A program made the position numbers and the translations under genes. DNA of 64,000 nucleotides from Seminavis robusta (lineage: Eukaryota > Bacillariophyta > Bacillariophyceae > Naviculales > Naviculaceae), in assembly GCA_903772945.1 (NCBI GenBank), contig CAICTM010000136.1, positions 1 through 64,000 of the forward strand. Direction: 5' to 3'. Shown here in pieces: positions 1 to 10,318 of the stretch. The stretch's first letter is position 1. The number at the start of each line of letters is the position of its first letter. The notes below the pieces were generated by a model, which saw only the letters and a list, made by a program, of their open reading frames with translations, was not told the DNA's origin and did no database searches.

Positions 1-136
1 CTGGCTCCACGTTGGGCCAGTGGATGAGGTCATGTTGATTGGGCAAACAAGTAGATGACGACTCAGCTAGGTGGGGGCTTCCCCACCACTTGCCCGCGTC
101 ATAAAAGCCACTCCGTGGCCATAGTTTTCTAAACTA

Positions 137-2334
137 ATGAGTAATTTACACCCCTTTGTCGCTCAATCCTTCCCTGATGAGACATTGCTTACCCTCAACG
201 ACTGCAGATTATTCCTTCGGGCAACCACTTTGTCTGATATCTGCACTGCCGATGGTACACAAATCATCCTCTCTGCGTGGCATGGGAAAACAATGGAGCA
301 CCGCCGACCCCTCCACTGGATCAACACATACAAACCTAGCCATCAACACCACAAATGGGATATTTGGCAGCACGCTCTCCGACAAACCTTTCTGGAACCA
401 CAGTCACAACACAGGCGACTTCAACAACCGTTGGGTCCATGGCTACGGCGCCATGACTCCGAGTGGATCTGGTGGTATCACGCCCCAACCGACAAGCTGT
501 ACCGGAGAAAGATAGATGACACCTGGGCACGCTTTTCTCGGTCCACGCGTCGGTCTAGAGCACAGAAATACTACGACCCCATCATCATCCCTACAGAAGA
601 AGTCCCACCAACATCCTCCAGAGCTAGTGTTCTCTCCAATACCCAGTCTGATTACGTTGCTATTACATCGCTTGGAGCCTCGTCGGAGACAGCCACACCG
701 GTTGTTCACACGCTCCCACAAATGCTGGAATCCCTTCCGTCAGACTCTCATTGGGCCCTCAGAGCACTTCACCTCAGCGATGATGGCACCACCATCGCCC
801 AAGCTATTAGCAACCATCATGCACTAGCAGTTAGTGACGGGTCTCTCAAACTGGGCCTGGGTACATCAGCCTTCGTCATTGAGAGCGTAGATTCAAGTCA
901 TCGCATATCAGGTGCAAATCAAGTTCCAGGACCAATCAGCCCAGGGGATTCTCACAGGTGCGAACTAGCTGGTATCTATGCAGTGGTGTTGGTTGTGCAA
1001 GGCATTGTTGCGTTTCATCACATCAATCAAGGTTCGGTCTGCATTTCCTGCGATAACCAACAGGCTATCGACCTTTTTGATCCTGACTACATCCCAGATC
1101 CAAACCATCGCAACTTTGACTTGGTCTCTGCCATCCTGTACAACATCAACACTATGCCAATTCAATGGGATGCTACTCACGTGAAGGGTCACCAGGATAA
1201 CCACCACCAAACGCATCGCCTCTCTCGCATCGCCTCTCTCGAACAGCTAGATTGAACATCGAAATGGATCACAAGGCAAAGCAGTACTGGCAATATCTGT
1301 TTGTCCATCAAAACTCTACAGCTCTGGATGATCCAGCCTCTCTACCCATACACGGGGAGAGCTGGCAGCTCTGGCAGGGAACCACAAAGGTGACTCATCC
1401 ATCAGTTCACACCCTCTACAACATCATCCAAAACCCAGTATCGCAACTTTGGTGAATACGCCACAACAACATCCCCACTCAACTCACGGATGATCTGGAC
1501 TGGCAAAGCTCATCTGAGGCCCTCTCGAAGTTGCCTCCAGGGAAGCAACGTTGGGCATTGAAATCTGCTTCGGCAAACTGCGGCGTTGGGTCTACCCTCG
1601 TTGAATGGGGCTATCAACAAGACACACGATGTCCTCGATGCGGTGCCCACGAAGAAACAACTCACGTCTTTCGGTGTCGAAGCGAAGGCGTTAACGAAAT
1701 TTGGACGAAAGGAATGTCTAACGTTGAGACATATCTTACCAACAATCAGACAGACCCGACAATCATCACTCTTCTCCTTGACTGCCTCCATAAATGGCGG
1801 AACGCGACGCCTATAGACCTGGCTTCATACCCTCCCGACGCTCGTGACCTAGTGCATCATCAACACCAGATCGGTTGGCAGAACCTCCTCGAGGGTCTTC
1901 CCACCAAACTATGGCGACGACGCCAACATGACTACTACGTAAGTGCATCTATTCGGCGCTCCAGTCAACGTTGGATGAGAGGGCTGCTTATCCAACTTCA
2001 TCATCTGGGCTACAACATGTGGCGCCATCGCAACTTGATCAAGCACCAAACCATTCGACCCCGCCACCAACAGGCCCTTCTTCTCCTGGATCAAGAGATC
2101 ATCACAGAGTTCAACAAAGGCACCCAACAACTCCTACCTGGCGATCGAGACATCATGCGACACAATCTTATCTCCCTATTGGGCAAGCCGACCGCCTTCA
2201 AGAAGGCTTGGCTCCTCAATATCACAACAGCTCGACAACGATTCCAACGTATACAACAAAATGACGATTCCCTAAATACCATCTCTGAAAACACTTCATT
2301 ACTCATTCGATGGATGCGAGGACTTCCCCCTTGA
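137..2334 (+). pseudogene. non-LTR retrotransposon 3' end (RNase H plus zinc finger), broken
   Basis: This is the C-terminal part of a diatom-type non-LTR (LINE-like) polyprotein. The RNase H acidic residues are visible in order: D in VSDGS, E in RCELAG, D in SCDNQQ, and the KGHQD end motif (about residues 230-355 of the first open stretch). Downstream is a zinc-knuckle-like CPRCG...HVFRC, usual at the end of such polyproteins. The frame is broken twice. There is a one-base offset near 1250, between EQLD and NIEMD. There is also an in-frame TGA at 1453-1455, after which the same frame stays open to 2334. The reverse transcriptase domain would lie left of the window, and bases 1-136 are not open in this frame. 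Function is inferred from motifs; the copy is probably dead. Confidence 0.8.
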
Positions 2335-3863
2335 CATACTGTGACCTCCGTACTGGATACAACAAGTGGAGCTAGCTTTGAAGGGAGCTGCTCCATCACT
2401 TTCCCTTCACGTTTTCAATTGCAGTGCAACCCAACATGACCTTCTAGTAGCCAAAGAGCTCCTAGCATAAAGAGGGTGTTGTCAAAGTCTCCTCGAGACG
2501 ACAAGCAACTTAAGACGAAGCATTAGAGTAGTCCATAAGCTTGTAAATGGTTCAGTTATTATTAGGAAAATGGGTACCGACACAGGAATCACCTGCACAC
2601 CAACAAAGCACTAGGAAATATTAAAGGAAGGATGAATCCAGTTGTAGAATCCACTCTCTTGTGTGTTGTTGAGTAGTGTGGCCTCCTCTTGTTGCTTCAA
2701 TGACTTGACGACGATCTGTTCAGACTGTTAGTAGGGCTGGAGTTAACAGAGCCTCCTCTTGTTCTCCTTGGTATCAGTAGCCTCTCCTCTTCTTGTTATC
2801 CGGAGCAATCGATCGTTCGTTCGATCGTTCGAAAAGGACTCAACAATGGGATTTCCTCGGCCGTCAGCAGTGCAGCAGAGAAAACAACAAATAGATATGA
2901 GTTTTTGTTTTCTGTGCTCAACTGAAGAAAACCAGCGACTTACCCTTGTTTTTCAACATGCACCAACTTGGCCATCATGGGCCGAGAACTGACTGCCATC
3001 CCATGGTCCATAGGATTCAATGAGGGATGGCGTTCCAATCTACACCGGAGACGGTCAGCTTGAGTGAGGTTTGATAGAAGAGGTACGGCGATCGACTCGA
3101 CTCGAATAATTAAAACAACTCACCTGTTGGCGGCCGAGATCTGACTGCCTTCCCGTGGTCCATAGAAATTCAATGAGGGATGGCTTTCGAATCTGCACCT
3201 TCAATAACACTCTTGATAATAGAGGCTTACCTCGTACCATACCAGTCGTTCGATCGATCCAACACCACTCTTGTGGGCCAAGCTTGGATTTCTCTCCTGT
3301 TAGCCATAGAATTTCAATGAAGGAGAGAAGTCAGTGCTGCACCTTCAATGATGGACTTGTACATGTATTAATACTCGAACCTTAGTAATTTCAACGCTTC
3401 TTTTATCCACGAATCAATCTAAATCTTTCAAAAGGGAACTTGCTACTTAACGATACACATGACCATTGATTCTGCAACTGACTTGCCGCTACTCTATTTT
3501 ACACAGTAAACGCTGGCAAATCGATTCCAGAGTGCAACTGAGGGGGTAACCAAAAGGTGCATCATCTCGTGGAGACGAAATAGGAAATAGGAAGTACCAA
3601 AAAAGGGGGCGAGGGCTCAGGCAGATAGACTGCCAAGGTTAAATTTGAGAATTGTGATTGTTGTCTATAATAGCTAGCTACTGGGCCCATCTGTCATCTG
3701 TTCTTGGCTCTGCACCCTCAAGATCACTTCGTATTGAAAACTGCACCACCCTTTGGTACAAATACTTAGTGTTGTGGTAACCGTTAGGCTTGGTAAGGCC
3801 GTTGGAAGGATTGTCAATTCGTGGTATAAACTCAACGATCGCCGACAGAAGAGCACCGCCACT
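2335..3863. other. non-coding interval after the LINE relic
   Basis: I see no gene here. The first 300 bases may be the 3' UTR or tail of the retroelement. There is a small cluster of CGATCGTTCG motifs near 2808-2830, then the degenerate tandem repeat listed separately. Short open frames (for example 2759-2992) have no family signature and simple composition. Confidence 0.5.
2980..3365. repeat. three diverged tandem units of about 145-152 bp
   Basis: Units start near 2980, 3132 and 3276. Each opens with GGCC(G/A)AG, then about 20 bases later has a CCATAG...TTCAATGA core, then a CTACACC or CTGCACC block. Units 1 and 2 also share GACTGCC and GAGGGATGGC. The decay suggests an old tandem array. 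No coding frame is maintained. Confidence 0.6.
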
Positions 3864-5573
3864 TCACTCCGATTGTTCCTCCTCAATCGAGAATGGAAAC
3901 GACGCATCCCAAGAACATGTTCCTAGGGTCACCTTCGCAACGTATGTTCCCGGCTTGTCGGGTGTCCAGAATGGGACCAGGTTGCAACCTTCGGCCTGGC
4001 ACAACGTGTTTGTTGTGTGACCAATGGTGCTGCCGCCGCAAAGCTCGCGAAAAAAGGTGACTGACTCCCCCGGACGGAGTTTGGCCATTACCATACAATG
4101 ATGTCCATCCATTGGTAGATATCACTTCGTTTGTCCATCAATGAACATGCCAATGCCCGCCCGTCCGAATCGTCGCCGATAGATTTCAATATAGATGTCC
4201 TCCTGGTTGCTCACTGGATTGGTGAAGGTCAGCTCCACAAAAACAACTTCCGATGAGGTAAACGACGCACGCTCCTTCTTGTCCTTGTCGCAATACTGAA
4301 CCTGAACTGTCGCTTTGGTCCATGAGGCATTGGACAGCATGGTTTCATACTCAGCCCCACCGATCTGTTGGTCGAATTGGTGAAGCTCTTTCTCACCATC
4401 AGCATCCTCGTCGTAAGAATCATCATTGTCGGAATCGTCGTCAGACTCGTCACTTTTGTCCCAAGACACAAGGCCATCCCCATATTCCTTGGTAGATTTG
4501 CTGCTTGCAAGATTGGGCTCATCATTCTGAGAGCCAGCTGAAAACAATTCCTGGGGTGAGGATCTGCCGCGGGCAGGAGGCTTTTGGTCACCATCACCAC
4601 TTGTACTGCCTTCACGTTTTCGTTTCGAATTCGATTTTGGGGTTGCATTATCATCCATCTGGCCACGACGGGGAAGCTGTGATGGTTGTTGGTCCTCATC
4701 AGTTGTTTCAACCCTCAAAGCCGAACCCTCTGCAGAGGTGATCATCCGCAGATGTTCCATGAGTTCATCAATGGTGAGGGCCTGTGCATTGTATCTCACG
4801 TTGCTCGTAATCATGCCAGAAACTGTGGCGAACACGCCAGCTGTGATTCCAAGAGGAGGTTTCCAGCCACGTCTGATCGTACGAGAAGGTACGACCAACT
4901 GCCGTGGGTTAGCTTCGCTGAACAGATCTTTCCGAATTTTCTGCTGCCCCACCAGCCCGGCTTCTGCATGCAGCGGAGACCCTTCCTGTGTCATCCGAAG
5001 GATTTGGGGATCATCTGTGAGTTCGTAATGATTTTTTAGATGGAACAGCTCGTGTTCCAGAAGACTCCTGGATGATGGCTGAATAGGACAAACCGTCCAA
5101 AGTTTTGAGGGCGGCCTCAATGTCGCGAAAACCTCCCATGTGGTAGAAAGTAGCACTCGCAAGCACCAACTTTTGGTTGAAAACAATTCCTGTTACATTG
5201 TTCTTGGCATACCAGGACTTCTGGGTGGAGGAAAATAGGAAAATCTCTCGTGCGTGATGCTTCCAGTCAGTCCCAGGAGCACTTGGCGATGATCTGTTGT
5301 TTCATCTTTGTCAACGATATCGAAGCATCCTGTAATACGGCCATTCTTGATTTTATTGTGCACCTTCATTACCGCATCGTTGAATATCACTAGAGCTTTG
5401 AAACACCCGTCCTTCAAGCAATCCCATATCATACTAGCACTAGCACCAGTACCCCCGGCTGCCTCGGGCTTTGGTGCCTTCGGCGTCGCGATCGCAACTG
5501 CTTCGGACGCTGCCGCCAGCGGCTGATTTCCCTCGTCCTTCCCTGGTTGGGAAGAAGAGTCGTTTGTCGCCAT
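3864..5573 (-). pseudogene. unknown protein gene with two compensating frameshifts and an internal stop
   Basis: The ATG at 5573 opens a frame that starts Ala/Pro-rich (SSSQPGKDEG) and then becomes ordinary globular protein. Near 5232-5235 (a run of four T on the coding strand) the sensible reading moves by one base into a frame containing TGIVFNQKLVLASATFYHMG. Near 5060-5075 it returns to the first frame (LLEHELFHLKNHYEL). Because the indels compensate, the 1710-nt span is a multiple of three. A middle low-complexity acidic stretch (KSDESDDDSDNDD) follows. A TGA at 4122-4124 interrupts the same frame, which then runs on through a cysteine-containing, beta-rich-looking tail to 3864. I recognise no family. 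It could be a decaying gene or a real gene with assembly indels. Introns at these points lack good GT-AG sites. Confidence 0.5.
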
Positions 5574-5859
5574 GGTCGGAGCTGCCTAGTTTCATTGTTT
5601 GGCTGTGTGGAGTATGGTATCGGGAAATGAGGCATTTGAAGTCAAAATGACATTTTGATGTCAATATTGTCAATTGATGGTTACTGACACTTTTGACAAG
5701 ACCCAAACCGTCAATTTGTCAATCTTGATCAATTTGATCAATTGACGTCAACAAGAATCAATATGTCAGTGTTGACATCAAAATATTATCAAACTGATCA
5801 ACATTGATAAAGTTTACTTTAAAATTGACTCTGGTTGACTCAAAAAAATCCTCAATACC

Positions 5860-6732
5860 GTGTCCGCAATAAGCGTTTTCTACTCTTTACATTATGTAGT
5901 GTCACTTTTTCTTGCAAAAGTTTCACTATTTCAAAAGTGAAACAGTAAGTGTAAAAGGTAAATCTACCTCATCTACCTCAAAAAAGGTAGATGACGTAGA
6001 AAGTAGATTTGCCAATTACACTTCTTCATTCAGGCTTGCCCCTTAAGTAAGAGGGTTCTGAAGAAGAATCACACCATCCACGAAGGACAACAACCAACCA
6101 TGGACTCCAATATGAGTCCAGCCATCGATTCATGGCTCCTCAGGGTAGATGAACTCTGCAGCATAGAGTAGTCTAGTAGCCCCTTGTTACGGGTGTCGCT
6201 CTGTCATGGTTGCTCCGTGGAAGAAGAAAGAAGTCATCGATCGACCGAATCAAATCAATCTTTCGTCGGACACGTGTCGAACAAAAGCGGAAGCTCCTGT
6301 CGTCGAATGAAAGCGGAAGCTCCTGTTGTCCAATGGCTGCTGCTGCCACTATTAGCCTAAGAATATGAGCATCATGGTGGAGCCTTCTTCTTCAGAGGAG
6401 TAGCCGCTGTAAAGAACTAGTAGCACCATCTTGATCATCGAAACAATCAAGAAGAGGGGGGGAGGAGAGGCTTGGATGAGGGATACAGTGAAGTCTCCAC
6501 GATACGACTGCAACGGGATCTGTCAGTTGAGTGATTTTCAAGTCTGTTCTGTTAAGTCCCTATCCATGGTGATACCTAAATCTTTCACCAAGCCATGTCC
6601 TGTTGAAAACATGAAAAAATACCTGAAACACAAAATTTAAAGTCTTATTGCGGACACACCCATCCAAAATGCAAAAAACTTGAAAGCGTAAAGAGCAAAC
6701 AGAAAACAGAAGAAAATCCTTATTGCGGACAC
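5860..6732. repeat. candidate MITE bounded by inverted GTGTCCGCAATAAG copies
   Basis: GTGTCCGCAATAAG lies at 5860-5873. Its exact reverse complement occurs at 6644-6657 and again at 6719-6732. Just inside the 5860 and 6719 copies both arms carry a GTTTTCT...CTCTTTAC block, so the inverted homology extends beyond 14 bases. The interior has no coding capacity. Flanks on both sides are rich in TTGACA words. This fits a decayed miniature inverted-repeat element, but no target-site duplication was identified. Confidence 0.45.
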
Positions 6733-7569
6733 TGTAATTGGATGTTGACAGTATTCTTTGAATCAATTTTGATGTTTCCTTGACAGTTTTGATGTTTTGA
6801 CAGGGTGTCCTGCCGATTCTAACCCTCACAGCTGCTGCTCCTCTCTCATACTCCACCATGACATGCTCCTGCGTTCGACGGATCGATTCGGCTGATGACT
6901 GCTTCCACGGAGCGACACTCCATCTTCTGCTCAGTGATTGATCGAAGTCTGCAACAAGCAGCGGATACTATCGATACTACGCTATGCAGAGGTCGATTTA
7001 CTGGAGCGACCTATCGAAGCGACGAATCGACGACGACTCTTCCGGAGGTAGCTGGAAGCAGCGGCACCGTTCTTCCCATTCGAGTTCGATTCATTCAGTC
7101 GATGACATTTGGTCGATGACGAAGCCAACATGAGGTACACGACAATGAAGTACTAGTAACAGTACAGCATACAGCAGTACAGCCAATAAGGCAACAACCG
7201 ACAATAGAATCATGGAGCGACCGCAACTGCTGCTGCTGTTACTACTTGTTTGTTGTCAACGGGCACTATACGACAACCGAACGAGCGGCACTGTTACTCT
7301 CGTCATGCAGAAATTCGCATGAATGTTGGGCGTGACTTCTCTCTCCGGACAGTGACTTTTCTCTGGATGATGTATGAAGCCAACAGGAGGTACCATGATA
7401 CCCAACATACACAACAACGATGTATAAGGGTATGATCCTATTAACCTTACCATACTCGTAGTGCAACTGTTGCTATCGCCATCTACCATATACACGTGTA
7501 GTCCGTCCTTGGATGTTGGATGATGGCGGAGTGTGTTGTTCCCAGTTATTGTCAAATTAAAAGTTCAAT

Positions 7570-7605
7570 TTGTTAATGTTGATCAATTTTGATCAACATT
7601 AACAA
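7570..7605. repeat. perfect 17-bp inverted repeat with 2-nt centre
   Basis: The arms TTGTTAATGTTGATCAA (7570-7586) and its exact complement (7589-7605) are separated by TT. This could form a strong hairpin or cruciform. It lies in non-coding DNA, with no gene starting close by. Confidence 0.8.
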
Positions 7606-8059
7606 CTGTACTGATGAAGCGGCAACCAAGATGAAGTTTAATCGAGACATAGGCGGTGTCTTGGCTCGATCGATTCAGGATTGTCATTTTTTCTAGAGAC
7701 GTATACTCGGCCAACTCGGTCGGTTAGCCATGCAAGCGTACGTTCAACGTGGCAACGGCCTAGCACGTCCGAAATGGCGATTTAATAGGGCATTTTTTGC
7801 TACAGTACAGCCTTAGCACCCATGAGAAATGATGCTCCTAACTAAAAGCTGATCGTATGAGCTGATTATAGGCGATCTGCCACCACAATAGATCGCACTG
7901 TTGCCCACAGAGAGAGGAGCCTGGCAACGATAAACCTAATTTTAAAGGGGGGCCGAGGTGAGATAAACAATTATTACCTCACCTCGTTCCCCCGTCCAAC
8001 TCCCAGACCCCATTTTTCTCTATAGTAAAACAGTACTCTAGTACTTTTTCTTCCTGACC

Positions 8060-8284
8060 CGAGCGCAGACAAGCTGCGCTCGCCCAGAGCAGCTAGACAC
8101 GACTAGTAGAGGATTAGGTGAGTGGAGAGACTCGGCCATTTACTGAGCCGACCGTCTCCAGTCCCCGGGGTACCATTCGGGACTGGGGAGTCCCGGATGG
8201 ATCCCACACGGCAAAAGGGAGTCCCGGGAATGTGATGTTCCACGGGACAGCCTTGAGTCGTGCAACCAGGGAGGGAGAGGTGGG
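8060..8284 (-). repeat. terminal split repeat B2 (outer copy)
   Basis: It matches 8751-8999 nearly base for base through the first 210 bases, then diverges: a segment around CCAAAAGCCAAAGGC is missing here. It begins with an 8-bp hairpin, GAGCGCAG at 8061-8068 against CTGCGCTC at 8074-8081. Further GTCCC/GGGAC inverted pieces follow, so the end is strongly structured. Confidence 0.85.
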
Positions 8285-8750
8285 TTAATCTAATCTAGGT
8301 TCTTGCCTTCAGCGTCGGCTGAATGAAGAATTGTGAGCTGAGAGAGAGACAACCTTCTTGCGATCGGCAGTTCAATGGCTGATCTTGGCTAGGTCGCTGG
8401 CTTTAGTGATTCATGGTTGCCGCTGCCGATCTTGCCAAATGTGGTCTTGGACGGGCGTCGTTGCCTTAAGGGTGATCTTGTTCGAGAGGCATTGAGGAGC
8501 TGATGCGGTGCATCATCATGTGGGGTATCCATTTCCGGAACGCAGGTGATGACCTGCGAGATGTAGAGATGTACTTGAGTTGTACATGTAGGTGAGGAGC
8601 GCGGGATCTAATTTTGCAAATTGTGAGATGGTCCTCTCGGCAACCATGATTAGGGTCATAGTTGCGAGAACCCATCAGGGTTCAAGTTTCCACGCTGCGG
8701 GGCGTGGAAACTCGGACGGGGGGTTCCCCAGGCGTGTTGCTGCTCAACAC
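8285..8750 (-). repeat. split repeat A2 (inner copy of the left end)
   Basis: This is a copy of 14651-15110 with about six substitutions and a 6-base insertion (ACATGT). It contains a perfect 10-bp stem, GTTTCCACGC at 8686-8695 against 8702-8711, with a 6-nt loop. The stem is conserved in the other copy at 15046-15071. Confidence 0.9.
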
Positions 8751-8999
8751 CGAGCGGAGACAAGCTGCGCTCGCCCAGAGCAGCTAGACAGACTAGTAGA
8801 GGATTAGGTGAGTGGAGAGACTCGGCCATTTACTGAGCCGACCGTCTCCAGTCCCCGGGGTACCATTCGGGACTGGGGAGTCCCGGATGGATCCCACACG
8901 GCAAAAGGGAGTCCCGGGAATGTGATGTTCCACGGGACAGCCTTGAGTCGTGCAACCCAAAAGCCAAAGGCAGAACAGGGAGGGAGCGGAGCGGGGTGG
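8751..8999 (-). repeat. split repeat B1 (inner copy of the right end)
   Basis: It abuts A2 directly at 8750/8751, which is the B1-A2 junction expected of a PAT/Ngaro layout. The terminal hairpin has one mismatch (GAGCGGAG) relative to the outer copy. It carries the extra CCAAAAGCCAAAGGC region before the recombinase stop. Confidence 0.85.
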
Positions 9000-9058
9000 G
9001 AGAAGTTACCCCCTGTCCAGGTGGAGGCGAGGACAGGGGGCCGAGGACTAGGGGTAGG

Positions 9059-10318
9059 TTAGTCCTCGTAGAGTTCTTCGTGGAGAAGAATCTCGTTGAA
9101 GTGTTGGGGCGCTTGTGCCGGGAGGAGGTGGCGATCGTAGGTGCCTCCTGGGAAGTGGTACGCCCCATGGTCCAACATCTGTTGGGAGTAGTGGTGGGTG
9201 GCGGCAGCGGCTTGGATGTGCAGGTAGCGGAGCATGGCGTCGGACTTCCAGCGGCCGAGAAGGCAGATGGCATCTGAGTCCACATGGGCGCAGAGAAGGG
9301 CGGTGGCACCACCAGGACGGAGGGAGCGGGCAGAGACCTTGTCAGGGTTGATGCCGGTGTCGTGGGAGATGAGGGCCGCAGCGTGGCGGAGGGCGTTGGT
9401 GATGAACTGGGGCTTCACAGGATACCACCGGTTGCGGGCCGCATTGAAGTGGTTGAAGAGGGGAGTATCGGCGTCGGCGCCGTTGGTACGGAGGTGGTAG
9501 ACCACACGCGCGAGGGACTTCACCGGGCAAAGCCACGGATCAGAGGTCGGGCGGTGGCCCACGGACTCGCCGCGGACAGCATTCTTTTGGTCAGTGAACG
9601 TAAACGTGGCATCGGTGAGGCACGCGTGGTTTTTCACGTCATTCAAAGAGATGGTGTCTCCGCGGACTTGGAGGCCGCCGCGGACAGTGAAGGAGACATC
9701 ACAGAGGCGAAAGGCTTGGCTTCGGGATTCAAGGTTCCCGGTATCCAGGTACTCCGCAGGGCGTAGGAGCCAGAAGAAGGCCAGGATGCAGAGGTCTCGG
9801 ACGTGGCGGTTGAGGGTTCCCCAAGTGGCGTCGTCGTAGTCCAGGGCATCGAGCATAGCTCGGAGGATGGAGAGGTTGACGGGGTAGGCGCGGTCAGGGG
9901 GTCCATCTTCATCTCTGAGTCCTTTGAGGAAAGCAGCGAGTATTGGATGGTTGTGGTCGGATCCAGCCTTGAGCTTTCGGGGATCCGGGTGACCCAGGTC
10001 GGTGATCCCCTTCCCGACGGCAAGAAGGGCCTTGTCCACTGAGTCAGCTCGGACATTGTTAGACTCGCGGTAACGGTTTCCGAAGACAAGGAGGTAGCAG
10101 GCTTGGACCTCTTGGTCAGGGATATCACAGAGGGATGGGTTGACGCCGAGGCCTGCGCAGAAGTCACACCATCGTCCGAAGGTCCGGTCCCGGGCGGCGG
10201 CCGTCTTGGAGACAATGTTTTTGGAAGCGGTCTGCAGCGCAAGGCGGAGATCAACTGTGAACTGACCTCGGGTGGCAGAGTCAACACCTGCCAGGGTCTG
10301 TTCTGCGGATAGCGCTGT
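9059..10318 (-). CDS. tyrosine recombinase of the retrotransposon
   Basis: This frame is open from 10318 to the TAA at 9059-9061. It has no ATG upstream of the conserved region; the only early start-like codon is GTG at 10039. It is therefore probably reached from the RT-RNase H frame by a -1 shift or an unseen join. Catalytic landmarks are the first Arg in LLRPAEYL, a Lys in FTDQKN, box II as ARSLRPGGAT, GRW, and the nucleophile Tyr in MLRYLHIQA. The usual His of HxxR is Arg here. It would integrate the circular cDNA intermediate by strand exchange rather than as a DDE integrase. The other frame, open to 9643 across the same bases, is an overprint without domain signal. Confidence 0.85.
   Translation of the reverse strand, partial: TALSAEQTLAGVDSATRGQFTVDLRLALQTASKNIVSKTAAARDRTFGRWCDFCAGLGVNPSLCDIPDQEVQACYLLVFGNRYRESNNVRADSVDKALLAVGKGITDLGHPDPRKLKAGSDHNHPILAAFLKGLRDEDGPPDRAYPVNLSILRAMLDALDYDDATWGTLNRHVRDLCILAFFWLLRPAEYLDTGNLESRSQAFRLCDVSFTVRGGLQVRGDTISLNDVKNHACLTDATFTFTDQKNAVRGESVGHRPTSDPWLCPVKSLARVVYHLRTNGADADTPLFNHFNAARNRWYPVKPQFITNALRHAAALISHDTGINPDKVSARSLRPGGATALLCAHVDSDAICLLGRWKSDAMLRYLHIQAAAATHHYSQQMLDHGAYHFPGGTYDRHLLPAQAPQHFNEILLHEELYED

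Larger units (their letters stand above)
5574..8059. other. AT-rich non-coding interval rich in TTGACA/TTGATCAA words
   Basis: No gene can be supported. From 5640 to 5830 the words TGTCAA, TTGACA and TTGATCAA recur every 10-20 bases in both orientations. The same words return at 6735-6800 and 7555-7605. The inverted GTGTCCGCAATAAG copies and the 7570-7605 palindrome are listed separately. The pattern resembles subterminal repeats of a non-autonomous DNA element, but no transposase or clear target duplication is seen. Confidence 0.5.

Noticed and set aside
8466-8675. 69-codon minus-strand frame repeated almost identically at 14832-15035
   Set aside because: Both lie within the terminal repeat of the retrotransposon; the similarity reflects the repeat, not a gene.
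9643-10290. C-terminal 200 codons of the RT-RNase H frame
   Set aside because: This stretch overlaps the recombinase in another frame and is Ser/Thr/Pro-rich without motifs. It is best read as overprint after the RNase H domain.
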